Source of the DNA: Synechococcales cyanobacterium PMM_0072
GTDB taxonomy: Bacteria > Cyanobacteriota > Cyanobacteriia > Cyanobacteriales > Chamaesiphonaceae
Assembly: GCA_949127675.1 (NCBI GenBank)
Contig: CASBPY010000248.1
Location: 1 to 42,429 of the forward strand
Reading direction: 5' to 3'
DNA: 42,429 nt
Shown: piece after piece, positions 1 to 8,500 of the stretch
Position numbering within the stretch: the stretch's first letter is position 1
Layout of the letters: every line of letters begins with the position of its first letter
Program-made: the position numbers and the translations under genes
Notes under the pieces: generated by a model
Database searches by the model: none
What the model was told of the DNA's origin: nothing
The model's input: the letters and a program-made list of their open reading frames with translations, nothing else

Positions 1-686
1 AACTGTCGATCGGCAATACCAGCAGATTCCTTGGTGGCAAGTTTGGCAACTGCCTTAACTGGATTAATGAGCCACTGCGCCCAGTTCCACACCTTCAACA
101 GTTTCTGTGCCGATGGTTCAAGTTTTTTATAAGTTTCGTAGGCTTCATAAGTCTGAGCAATGGTGACTCGATCGAGTGCCGGAGCCAATTTCTCCATCCA
201 CTGATCCATGTCATCCGTAGTACCCCGAATCAATCCATAGGCTTGGGTAACGTAGATATTTAGCAGTGGGTATTTGACTTCTGGGTGATAAATTTTGGCA
301 ATGGCGACAATTAATTCCTGACATCGTGCCCAAAACGTTGCCCAATCTTCCCAAATTGGTCGATCGATCTGGGACTCACCAATCACTTTTTGCAATACTG
401 TCGTAACTAATGCTGCGGCATCCCCAGTCAGAGGAATCGCATTTGCGGTAATGGTTTGGAGTTCTTGACTAGCTGCGGAGATCGCCTCTGTGCTGGTACC
501 AATCGCCGACTTCTGTGTCCACCGCACCAATAACCACCGCCAACCAACAAATACTAGGGTAAATACACCCCAAACCCAATTCAGTCTCAACTCATGGATT
601 TTGACCCCAGCAGCAACAAGTAGGAAGATGAGAATACTCGCGATCGGCGATACCAGAATAGCCCACTGCCAAGGTTTAAGCTGCAT
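1..686 (-). CDS. Membrane-anchored GTPase family protein, N-terminal part (cut by window edge)
   Basis: Reverse-strand frame open from ATG at 684-686 to the left edge, 228 codons with no stop, so the C-terminal part lies outside. The N-terminus starts MQLKPWQWAILVSPI and has two hydrophobic membrane segments (about residues 8-25 and 35-53). A soluble helical stretch follows with WEDWATFWARCQEL, YHPEVKYPLLNIY and AQAYGLIRGTTDD-like wording (read TQAYGLIRGTTDD). I recall this arrangement from cyanobacterial GTPase family proteins whose P-loop domain comes after this region. That domain is not visible here, so the GTPase assignment rests on memory of the family. What is directly seen is a two-helix membrane anchor and a conserved-looking helical domain. 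Confidence 0.65.
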   Translation of the reverse strand, partial: MQLKPWQWAILVSPIASILIFLLVAAGVKIHELRLNWVWGVFTLVFVGWRWLLVRWTQKSAIGTSTEAISAASQELQTITANAIPLTGDAAALVTTVLQKVIGESQIDRPIWEDWATFWARCQELIVAIAKIYHPEVKYPLLNIYVTQAYGLIRGTTDDMDQWMEKLAPALDRVTIAQTYEAYETYKKLEPSAQKLLKVWNWAQWLINPVKAVAKLATKESAGIADRQ

Positions 687-728
687 GTTAATATTCTCTC
701 GATTGAAGGTTTCTGAGATCTAAGAGTT

Positions 729-1145
729 CTAGATTATATTGAGAAAATTATCAATAGAAATGATTGGGCAAGAAAAAGCAGCTTTTAACACCAGTAAATC
801 GGAGTCCCCCGTCACCAGATAATCAGCCTCACCAATCAGAGCTAAAGCCAAAAAAGGTACATCAAATGGATCTCGACATTCAGGAGTAGTAGGTAAAATA
901 TCTGGCATCACTACAGATTCACAAAATAGTAAATAATCTGACAACAAATCCTCTTGCTCAATTGGCGTAAGTCGAAACTTAGGATAGGCAATCACTCTAA
1001 TTAATTCAGTAGTTGTAGCTTTAGAAACCAGCGGTGTAAAACAGCCAGATTGCCAAGCGAAGCGCAACCTCGACATCTTGCCGCCAAAGACCAATGCTGA
1101 AATTAAAATATTAGTATCAATCACAACTCGCAGACCAGAATTCAT
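729..1145 (-). CDS. PIN-domain toxin (putative type II toxin-antitoxin ribonuclease)
   Basis: 138-residue PIN-family protein, expected to be a metal-dependent RNase acting as the toxin of a type II pair. Visible acidic positions of the fold are D10 (VIDTNILIS), E47 (TTTELIRV), D92/D95 (CRDPFD) and D114/D116 (TGDSD), which fits the 'PIN_3' subgroup. The start was chosen at ATG 1143-1145 and not at the longer in-frame start at 1160, because this ATG overlaps the stop of the upstream antitoxin as ATGA, the usual sign of translational coupling. All catalytic acids are present, so the toxin looks intact. Cellular target unknown. Confidence 0.85.
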   Translation of the reverse strand: MNSGLRVVIDTNILISALVFGGKMSRLRFAWQSGCFTPLVSKATTTELIRVIAYPKFRLTPIEQEDLLSDYLLFCESVVMPDILPTTPECRDPFDVPFLALALIGEADYLVTGDSDLLVLKAAFSCPIISIDNFLNII

Positions 1146-1366
1146 GGCTGACGCGCCCAATCGACTGCGTCAGCTAGATCTTGCTCATTAATTCCCAGAT
1201 CTGCGAGTTTTGCTCGAACTGCATCCGCTCGTTGAATCTTGACCGGAGTAAGAATAATCCGCCTACCCTCCACTGAAACCTCAAAATACTCAATCTCACC
1301 GATCTCACGAGTAATACTTTTAGGCAGAGTAAGCTGATTTTTCGATGTCAACTTGGCGATTGTCAT
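1142..1366 (-). CDS. AbrB/MazE-type antitoxin
   Basis: 74-residue protein with the swapped-hairpin AbrB DNA-binding motif at the N-terminus (KLTSKNQLTLPKSI, residues 5-18), followed by a short helical tail (about residues 45-74) that would wrap the toxin. It lies directly upstream of the PIN toxin and shares a 4-base ATGA overlap with it, giving the classic antitoxin-first order. Proteins of this type usually repress their own promoter as a complex with the toxin. The upstream stretch 1367-1410 is AT-rich and holds the likely promoter, but no operator was resolved. Confidence 0.85.
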   Translation of the reverse strand: MTIAKLTSKNQLTLPKSITREIGEIEYFEVSVEGRRIILTPVKIQRADAVRAKLADLGINEQDLADAVDWARQP

Positions 1367-1492
1367 ATAGTCTTTAAATCATATAGTAAGATTTCCTTAC
1401 TTTATTATAAACTAACTTCTTGACCGATCCTGCTAATTTTAAGGCGTATTGATATCACGAATGATCATGGTTGAGACGTTATTTATGGGGGT

Positions 1493-1571
1493 GGGTGGGT
1501 TTTGTGTGCCTACGGCAGGCTACGCCAACGCGGTTAATCGCATGGCGCAAATTATTTGCATAAACCCACCC
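1493..1571. repeat. Cyanobacterial intergenic repeat with 10-bp inverted ends
   Basis: GGGTGGGTTT at 1493-1502 pairs with AAACCCACCC at 1562-1571. The interior contains the phrase CCTACGGCAGGCTACGCC, a word family widely dispersed in cyanobacterial genomes. A related phrase (CCTACGGTAGGCTGCACC) occurs near 9798. The element ends 8 bases before the gor stop codon, so it could also form a 3' hairpin on that transcript. Confidence 0.7.
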
Positions 1572-1579
1572 CTACAGGT

Positions 1580-2929
1580 TTATCGCATCGTCACAAATTC
1601 TTCAGCCGAACTGGGGTGAATTCCCACAGTGGCATCAAAATTGGCCTTCGTTGCGCCCATTTTCACGGCAATTGCGACACCTTGAATGATTTCCGCCGCA
1701 TGATCTCCGACCATGTGGGCACCGAGGACTCGATCGGTATTAGTGTCTACAACTAGCTTCATCAGGGTTTTTTCCTGCTTGGCTGGGAGCACATAGTACA
1801 TCGGGCGGAAACTACTCTTATAGATTTTGATGGCATCGCCGTGAAGTTCTCGCGCTTCTTCTTCGGTTAGTCCTACGGTTGCTGCTTCTGGAGTAGTAAA
1901 AATCGCCGTAGGAATATCGGCGTAGTTCATCACACGCGGTTTATTGCCAAATACCGTATCAGCGAAAGCACGACCTTCATTAATCGCAACAGGTGTAAGT
2001 TGAATATTGTCGGTACAGTCGCCGACGGAGTAGATATTCTCCACATTTGTCCGGCTATTACCATCGACTAGAATCGCGCCATGATGGGTTTTGACATCGA
2101 CATTTTCTAGTCCCAAATCGGCTGTGTTGGGCTTGCGTCCCAGTGCGGCGAGACTGACAGCATCAGCGAAGATCGTCGATTTACCATCTTTTGTTGTGAC
2201 GGTGACAGAGACTCCTGTCTCGGTTTTTTCGATCGACAAATCACTGGAATTATTAATTATCTTCACGCCATGCTCGATCATCCCCGTCTGGATTGCCGAT
2301 CGCAAGTCAGCATCAAAACCACGTAAGATCATCTCTGGGCGGATAATCTGGACTACTTCTGTGCCCAACCCATTCATAATGCAAGCAAACTCTGAACCGA
2401 TATAACCAGCACCCAAGATCACCATCTTTTTAGGTTGGGTCTGTAAATCGAATATATCATCTGACACGATCGCGTGTTCAATCCCTGGAATGTCTGGACG
2501 CACAGGTACACCGCCAACAGCAATCAAAATCTTATCAGCAGTTACCGTTCGATCGCCCACCTGGATCGTATGATTGTCGATGAATTTGCCCCGTCCCTCT
2601 AGCAATTCTACTTTAGAGTTATCCAGCATCCGCTGATAAATTCCATTCAAGCGGGTGACTTCACCATTCACCGCTGTCATCATCTTAGGCCAGTCCAACT
2701 GGCTCTTGACTGCACTCCAGCCATAACCTTCCGCATCGGTGAATAGTTCGGGGAAGTGGGATGCATACACCATCAATTTTTTGGGAATACAGCCCCGATT
2801 GACACAGGTACCACCGAGTCTGTCGTACTCAGCAACACCGACTTTGGCCCCATATTCGGCTGCACGTCGCGCCGTCGCAATCCCGCCCGAACCTGCACCA
2901 ATCACGAATAGGTCAAAATCATAGCTCAT
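1580..2929 (-). CDS. gor: Glutathione reductase
   Basis: 449-residue FAD flavoprotein that reduces oxidised glutathione with NAD(P)H in the cytosol. Seen in order: FAD-binding GAGSGG (residues 11-16), the redox-active disulfide C42/C47 in GGTCVNRGCIPKK, the second dinucleotide fold GAGYIGSEFA, the FAD-contact segment NIYSVGDCTD, and the C-terminal catalytic HPSSAEEF. The start follows a good ribosome site (AGGA nine bases upstream). Length is normal for bacterial Gor. It is downstream of the peroxiredoxin gene on the same strand with a 94-base gap that holds a hairpin, so read-through expression from the peroxiredoxin promoter is possible but not shown. Function in this block: keep glutathione reduced during peroxide stress. 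Confidence 0.95.
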   Translation of the reverse strand: MSYDFDLFVIGAGSGGIATARRAAEYGAKVGVAEYDRLGGTCVNRGCIPKKLMVYASHFPELFTDAEGYGWSAVKSQLDWPKMMTAVNGEVTRLNGIYQRMLDNSKVELLEGRGKFIDNHTIQVGDRTVTADKILIAVGGVPVRPDIPGIEHAIVSDDIFDLQTQPKKMVILGAGYIGSEFACIMNGLGTEVVQIIRPEMILRGFDADLRSAIQTGMIEHGVKIINNSSDLSIEKTETGVSVTVTTKDGKSTIFADAVSLAALGRKPNTADLGLENVDVKTHHGAILVDGNSRTNVENIYSVGDCTDNIQLTPVAINEGRAFADTVFGNKPRVMNYADIPTAIFTTPEAATVGLTEEEARELHGDAIKIYKSSFRPMYYVLPAKQEKTLMKLVVDTNTDRVLGAHMVGDHAAEIIQGVAIAVKMGATKANFDATVGIHPSSAEEFVTMR

Positions 2930-2987
2930 AAGTGTCTTTCCTGTGGTTCTCGATCCTTACCCAAAATTTTGATGTGTTGTTGAATTA

Positions 2988-3017
2988 GTTGGGTGGCGAA
3001 GATCTCCGCCACCAACC
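2988..3017 (-). terminator. Hairpin between prx and gor, possible (partial) terminator
   Basis: On the reverse strand GGTGGCG pairs with CGCCACC around an inner AGATCT, with further pairing of the flanking TTGG/CCAA through a one-base bulge. There is no clear U-tract, so it may end or only attenuate the prx transcript before gor, or stabilise its 3' end. Confidence 0.5.
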
Positions 3018-3023
3018 ATCAAT

Positions 3024-3551
3024 CTAGCCTTTCAAATAAGCCAACATCGTATCAACGTCAGAAACTTCAAACGGATCGGTTTCACAGTTGTCGCCAAAAC
3101 CAGCTTCTGCAAAGACTTTCTCGACTTTGCCATCTTTAATGACCATCGAGTATCGCCAAGAACGCATTCCAAAACCTAAGTTGGACTTTTCGACCAACAT
3201 CCCCATTTTACGGCTGAATTCACCGTTACCATCGGGTAAGAGCTTGACGTTTTTTACGCCCATATTTTTGCCCCATTGGTACATCACGAAGGCATCGTTA
3301 ACAGACAAACAGTAGACTTCATCGATGCCTAGTGCCTTGATTTGGTCGTATGCTGCATCATAGCCAGGTAGGTGACTAGTAGAGCAGGTAGGTGTAAATG
3401 CACCTGGGAGCGAGAAAACGATTACTCTCTTGCCAGCAAAGATATCTTGTGTAGTTACATCTTGCCATTTGAAAGGATTGTCACCACCGATCGATTCATC
3501 CCGAACGCGAGTCTTGAATACGACATTAGGCACTTGCTCGATTACAGCCAT
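3024..3551 (-). CDS. Type II peroxiredoxin (Prx5 family)
   Basis: 175-residue thiol peroxidase that reduces H2O2 and organic peroxides. The peroxidatic cysteine is C56 in [18 protein letters not shown] second cysteine, C81 ([10 protein letters not shown]), sits 24 residues later, the usual resolving position of type II enzymes. The C-terminal part [16 protein letters not shown] is the dimer/active-site face with the conserved arginine. The start has a strong ribosome site (TAGGAGC, five bases of spacing). The gene is divergent from a PerR-like regulator. In Synechocystis the homologous pair (sll1621/slr1738) has the same divergent arrangement and is peroxide-induced; this is recalled knowledge. 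Electron donor may be glutathione/glutaredoxin or thioredoxin. Confidence 0.93.
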   Translation of the reverse strand: MAVIEQVPNVVFKTRVRDESIGGDNPFKWQDVTTQDIFAGKRVIVFSLPGAFTPTCSTSHLPGYDAAYDQIKALGIDEVYCLSVNDAFVMYQWGKNMGVKNVKLLPDGNGEFSRKMGMLVEKSNLGFGMRSWRYSMVIKDGKVEKVFAEAGFGDNCETDPFEVSDVDTMLAYLKG

Positions 3552-3643
3552 GATTTGCTCCTAGTAAATAATTATTTTTAGCACGTAGTCCCTGATTACT
3601 GATATCAATAACTGGAACTAGTGAGATTAAACTTGTATATCTC

Positions 3644-3695
3644 AGAATAATTCTAATTTAAGAGAAAGTCAAGATTAAGAATATCTAAAATTTAG
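3644..3695. promoter_or_regulatory. Candidate PerR/Fur operator region between prx and perR
   Basis: The 240-base AT-rich divergent spacer contains two 11-base perfect palindromes: AGAATAATTCT at 3644-3654 (about 90 bases upstream of the prx start) and CTAAAATTTAG at 3685-3695. The first has the A/T-rich 5-1-5 symmetry expected of PerR/Fur boxes (family consensus TTATAATNATTATAA). A further partial match, CATTATAATTAAAT, lies near 3718. Assignment as operators is inference from position and symmetry. Confidence 0.5.
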
Positions 3696-3791
3696 TTGTT
3701 GTTCTTAGAATTTGGGCATTATAATTAAATCTCACAAGCACAAGTCTTTATTTATACTAGCCACTAGTTTCTAGTCTCTAGTCTTTTCGCA

Positions 3792-4220
3792 ATGTCCCAG
3801 CCATCAACAGACGCGATCGTTACCACCCTTAAAGCTAAAGGCTTGCGGGTGACACCCCAAAGATTTGCTGTGTATGCCAATTTACTTGCGCGTACCGATC
3901 ATCCTACGGTCGAGCAACTTTTGGTGGATTTGAATCAATATTGCCCTGTCTCGTCCCAAGCGACGATTTATAGCTCTCTACAGGCACTTCGCACGGCGGG
4001 ATTGATCCGTGAAGTTCTGCTAGAAGCTGGGGTGTCGAGATATGATGCCAAAGTTGAACCCCACCACCATTTCCATTGTCAAGAATGCGGCTCGATCGAG
4101 GATATTGGTTGGGATGCTTTGCCTGTAGTCGAGTTCGATCGATTACGAGTCGGTTTGCAAGCACATGCTTATGAGATTACAGTGCGTGGTTGCTGCGATC
4201 GATGTCAAGCAGGTAATTAG
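3792..4220 (+). CDS. perR: PerR-like peroxide-sensing Fur family repressor
   Basis: 142-residue metalloregulator with an N-terminal winged helix (recognition part SSQATIYSSLQAL, about residues 54-66) and a C-terminal metal/dimer domain. The putative regulatory-metal ligands H37, D85, H91, H93 and D104 fall at the same residue numbers as in Bacillus subtilis PerR. D104 (IEDI) is the residue that favours PerR over Fur. Structural zinc cysteines are C96/C99 (HCQEC) and C135/C138 (CDRC). Metal-catalysed oxidation of the sensing histidines would release DNA. Divergence from a peroxiredoxin gene supports the PerR role, with likely targets prx, itself and perhaps gor. Zur or Fur activity cannot be fully excluded from sequence alone. 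Confidence 0.85.
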   Translation: MSQPSTDAIVTTLKAKGLRVTPQRFAVYANLLARTDHPTVEQLLVDLNQYCPVSSQATIYSSLQALRTAGLIREVLLEAGVSRYDAKVEPHHHFHCQECGSIEDIGWDALPVVEFDRLRVGLQAHAYEITVRGCCDRCQAGN

Positions 4221-4426
4221 TTCAACCCTTATTCTGACAAGTATGGTTTCGATTTTGTCGATCACAATGTTTGAAATCACAGCGATTAGTAATCTCAACA
4301 ATAGTGTGTGCAAATAATTGAAGCTATAATTTTGGTTGATAAAATATTGCGTGTTTATACGGTTGCTTTACCTCTGAAAAGACAGCTAGATTGTAATTAT
4401 CATAGCAAAATTTGGATAGACGCATA

Positions 4427-4672
4427 ATGGTATGTAAATGTTGTGGAGAGTGTGCTGAACTTACACTGAAAGAGGAAGGTTATTTAAAAAATCAATACCA
4501 ATGTTCAAACTGCAATAAAACATTTTGGCAAGAACATCGATGGGTCAGAGATATTCAAAAAATTGGCACAGTAATAACTGTCATAACAGTTGTTCACAAA
4601 GTGGCTGGTGGTGATTTAGTAGGAGCATTAACATCCATTGCTAATGGTGGAAATGGTGACATAATAGGTTAA
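4427..4672 (+). CDS. Small zinc-ribbon protein of unknown function
   Basis: 81 residues from ATG 4427; an in-frame TTG at 4412 would add five residues, and neither has a good ribosome site. Seen: paired cysteines C6xxC9 and C26xxC29 that make a zinc-ribbon, with extra C3 and C5 at the very start, then a basic segment (HRWVRDIQK). A hydrophobic, glycine-rich tail ends it (VITVITVVHKVAGGDLVGAL), possibly a membrane-associating helix. I do not recognise the family. The gene is more AT-rich than its neighbours, and lies alone between perR and xisI. The cysteine layout is too regular for a chance frame, which is the main reason to call it. Confidence 0.6.
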   Translation: MVCKCCGECAELTLKEEGYLKNQYQCSNCNKTFWQEHRWVRDIQKIGTVITVITVVHKVAGGDLVGALTSIANGGNGDIIG

Positions 4673-4690
4673 TACAATAAACACTATTTT

Positions 4691-5026
4691 CTACCCAACA
4701 GCAAATTCTGTAAACTGTCGCATATATAGTGAATGAAATCCATTCACTATATTTTGCTTGTCAATACCCATCTCCGTAAGTTTGACAGCAATATCAAATT
4801 CAGTACCATTATGTTGAATCCAAATTTTGCCATCTTTGATATCTAGATGCACAACACAACCATAGATTCGATGATTATTGCGCCAACCGACATGCATTAG
4901 TTGATAATGATTTCGTTCGACATCAAAAACTAACTGTGATTCAACTTCACGATCGCTAGAACCATAAGCAGCTAATTCAGTAAGTAAATCTTGGATTTTG
5001 GTTTGATATTCAGTTAGCTCTGCCAT
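4691..5026 (-). CDS. xisI: XisI family protein (fdxN excision controlling factor-like)
   Basis: 111-residue protein with the family signatures YQLMHVGWRNNHRIYGCVVHLDIKDGK (quoted in parts: YQLMHVGW, RIYGCVVHLDIKDGK) and IWIQHNGTE. The founding member helps XisF remove the fdxN element in Anabaena heterocysts. XisI homologues are numerous in cyanobacteria that have no such element, so the biochemical role is unsettled. The start overlaps the end of xisH by 13 bases, showing a co-translated pair. No nif gene or site-specific recombinase is nearby, so an fdxN-excision job is unlikely here. Confidence 0.92.
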   Translation of the reverse strand: MAELTEYQTKIQDLLTELAAYGSSDREVESQLVFDVERNHYQLMHVGWRNNHRIYGCVVHLDIKDGKIWIQHNGTEFDIAVKLTEMGIDKQNIVNGFHSLYMRQFTEFAVG

Positions 5027-5430
5027 TTGACAATCTCCTTTGCTTCTGGCTCATAAACTGCCAATTTTAGTTGATGTTGTTGAATCGTAGCTTGGACAAA
5101 TGGAAGCTGAAAAAACGAATCATAGGCACTCACAGGAATCGCTAAGTACAATGCATATTCAGGGTATTGCTCTTGCATCAGCAATCGATAGTTTAAATAT
5201 TGTCCGAGTGCTGTATGAAATTCCGAAACTGCCGAACCACTGAGAAAACTTTTTACCTCAACTGCAATTTTTTCATTTTGACGTTCTGCTGCAATTACTT
5301 TTTCTGCACCTAAATCCACATAGAGCGAACCCAGTCCAAATTCCAGCGCGAGAGGATCGTGAGTTATCGTCCAACCATCATGCTCTAAAGCAGTTTTCAC
5401 TGCATTATGAAAAATATCGCGTGCGGACAT
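5014..5430 (-). CDS. xisH: XisH family protein (PD-(D/E)XK nuclease-like)
   Basis: 138-residue partner of XisI. Typical family opening MSARDIFHNAVKTALEHDGW, then a core with D39 (YVDLGAE) and E58-V-K60 (KIAVEVKSF), the layout of a PD-(D/E)XK nuclease active site, followed by FHTALGQYLNYR. The active-site residues look intact. It is first in a two-gene unit whose stop overlaps the XisI start. Known only as a co-factor of fdxN element excision in Anabaena; the nuclease-like fold is family knowledge, and activity has to be regarded as inferred. The pairing and overlap recall toxin-antitoxin organisation. Confidence 0.92.
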   Translation of the reverse strand: MSARDIFHNAVKTALEHDGWTITHDPLALEFGLGSLYVDLGAEKVIAAERQNEKIAVEVKSFLSGSAVSEFHTALGQYLNYRLLMQEQYPEYALYLAIPVSAYDSFFQLPFVQATIQQHQLKLAVYEPEAKEIVKWQS

Positions 5431-5553
5431 AGCAGATTCTAATCGTCGATCGATAGTTAGATCGTAACATTACTATCGATCGATCTCGAAAAATTCGTGA
5501 CCCCAACTCAAGTTCGTTAGAATAAGGTGCTGTCTGTTAGGGTAATTTTTTAG

Positions 5554-8500
5554 ATGCACCGTCTCGCAACTATTCCAGGTGGTTGGAACCCTACGGCTGA
5601 AGGGGTAATCTTTGTCGAACAGCAGCCAGCACCGATCGCATTTATTACCGCCGCCGATACTGATATCCAGACATTAGCAGTTGCAGCGACTAAATTACCA
5701 GCAGAGTTTCCCCAAGTGCGGGTGGTGAACTTGTTGCAACTCCAGCAGCAATTGACGATCGATACCTATGCCGAGGATGTATTGACGGCGGCGAAGGTGA
5801 TAATTGTCCGGTTGATTGGGGGTCAATCCTACTGGAGTTATGGACTGGAAGTCGTGCAGGAGACGGCTAGGCAGACGGGAGCGGTGTTAATTGTTCTGCC
5901 AGGGGATGAGCGTCCCGATCCGACCTTGATCAGCCATTCGACGGCGAGTTTGGCGGATGTCGATCGAGTGTGGCAGTATCTGATCGAAGGTGGGGTGGAT
6001 AATTACCGTCAGTTATTGAATTTTATCGCTAGTCGGTGGTTAGATTTTGAGTGTGGATATCGATCTCCTCAAGTGGTACCCCGTGTGGGAATTTATGATG
6101 AGGTGAGATGGTTGCCGGAGGGACTGCCAAGCGAGGGCGGGGCGGCGATCATCTTCTATCGGGCGCATTATCTATCTGGAAATTTGGCAGCGATTGAGGC
6201 ATTGTGTCAAGCTTTGATCGATCGAAAGCTCACTCCAGTGCCGATTTATGTGTCTTCGCTCAAAGATCCGGTAGTGCAGCGGATATTGACTAGTTATTGC
6301 CAGCAGGGTGTGGATGTTTTACTCAATACCACCAGTTTTTCACTGGCAAGTTTGGACACGGATACGCCCCAGGTAGGCTTTTGGGCAACGCTGAATTTAC
6401 CTGTTTTTCAGGTGATTTTGAGCGGTGCGGGGAAGGAATTTTGGGAATCTGGTTGGCAGGGTTTGACACCCCGCGATATGGCGATGAATGTCGCTTTACC
6501 AGAGGTGGATGGGCGGATTATTACGCGGGCGATTTCGTTTAAGGCGGTGCAAACTCAGAACTCGGCACTTCAGACAGATGTGTTGGTGTATGAACCTGTG
6601 ATCGATCGAGTCGAATTTGTGGCAGAATTAGCTTTAAATTGGAGCAAGCTCAGGGAAACGAATGTATGCGATCGCAAAGTCGCCCTCATCCTGGCAAATT
6701 ATCCGACTCGCGATGGGCGGTTGGCGAATGGGGTGGGTTTGGATACACCCCAAAGTTGTGTGGAAATATTGCACGCGCTCAAGGCGGCAGGTTATCAGGT
6801 GGGTGATATTCCCGCTGATAGTGGGGAGTTAATTAAATTATTAACCGCCGGAATTACCAACGATCCTGAAGGTGAGGGTTGGCGGAATGTTTATCAATCA
6901 TTGTCTGAGGAGGAATATCAGGCGCATTTTGAGACGCTGCCGATCAAGGTGAAAGAAGGGATAATCGACAGGTGGGGCGATTGTTGCAATCAAGAAGGGT
7001 ATTCGCATTCGACAACCCTAGATGGGGGGTACCCACGAGTGGCACCCCTACAGATGGCAAATGGGTTGGCGATTGCTGGGATTCAGTTTGGGAATGTATT
7101 TGTGGGGATTCAACCAACGCGAGGGTATGACAAAGATCCTGACTTAAATTATCATGCGCCAGATCTGGTTCCACCTCATCAATACGTCGCATTTTATCAT
7201 TGGGTGAGGGCCAATTTTGGGGCAAATGCGATCGTTCATGTCGGCAAACATGGCAATTTAGAATGGCTCCCAGGCAAAAGTGTCGCCCTGTCTGAAAATT
7301 GCTATCCCGAAGCTGTATTTGGCGCAATGCCGCATTTATACCCCTTTATCGTCAACGATCCTGGTGAGGGTTCCCAAGCGAAACGCCGCACTCAAGCAGT
7401 AATTCTCGATCATCTCACGCCACCAATGACACGGGCGGAACTCTACGGAAGTTTGCATCAGTTGGAGGGTTTAATCGATGAATATTACGAAGCCCAAACC
7501 CTAGATCCGCTGCGGATGCCAGTAATTCGCGATCGATTAATCAACCTCATCCACCAAGAAAACCTCCACAAAGATCTCGGCATCAACGATAAATTCCCCT
7601 CCGAGGAGGGGTGGCGCGACAGCGACGGGGTGGGTGCCGATGCGATCCTCACCCAATTCCTAAACACCGCCGACGGTTATTTATGTGAACTAAAAGAAGC
7701 GCAAATACGGGATGGTTTACATATTTTTGGGCAATGTCCCCAGGATACCCAATTACGCGATCTAGTTGTCGCGATCGCCCGTAATCCTAATACTAATAGA
7801 CTGGGATTAACACGCGCGATTGCACTTGATTGGGAGTTAGATTTCGATCCATTGACGGCAGATTTAGCCCTTACTCTTTCAAAGGAGCCGGATTTTTTTA
7901 ACCGCAGAGGCGCAGAGAGCGCAGAGATGGAGAAAGAGAGCGAGAAGTTACAATATATCGATCGATTATTTCAAGATAAACTAAAAACCTGTCGAATCAT
8001 CGGCGATGTAGTAGAAATACTCGAAGAATCCGCCGCCGAATTAGTAACGGCAATAATCGACAACCAAGAACTACCTAATATTGGCGAAAACACTCGATCG
8101 GAATTAACCTGGATATCCACTAAATTACTCCCCGCACTTCAACAAACTAACCTCGAAATGGTTAACCTCCTGCGCGGATTAAATGGTGAATATATCCCCT
8201 CTGGTGCATCCGGCGCACCCACCCGTGGTAAACCCGAAGTCCTCCCCACTGGGCGAAATTTTTACTCAGTAGACATCCGCGCCGTACCTACCGAAACCGC
8301 GTGGTGCTTAGGAAGAAAAGCCGCCGAAGTGTTGGTCGATCGATATACTCAAGACAATGGTGAATATCCCAAAACCCTTGGCTTATCGATTTGGGGCACA
8401 TCCACCATGCGAACTGGTGGCGACGATATCGCCCAAGCTTTAGCCCTCATCGGTGTTCAACCCGTCTGGGATGGAGTATCGCGGCGAGTCGTGGATTTTG

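Noticed and set aside
5440-5480. Clusters of CGATCGATC words considered as regulator sites
   Set aside because: The words occur throughout the window inside and outside genes and fit the genome-wide HIP1-like bias.
6944-7327. Antisense open frame of 127 codons inside cobN
   Set aside because: Composition mirrors the cobN codons and no protein features are visible; the sense frame is a clear conserved enzyme.
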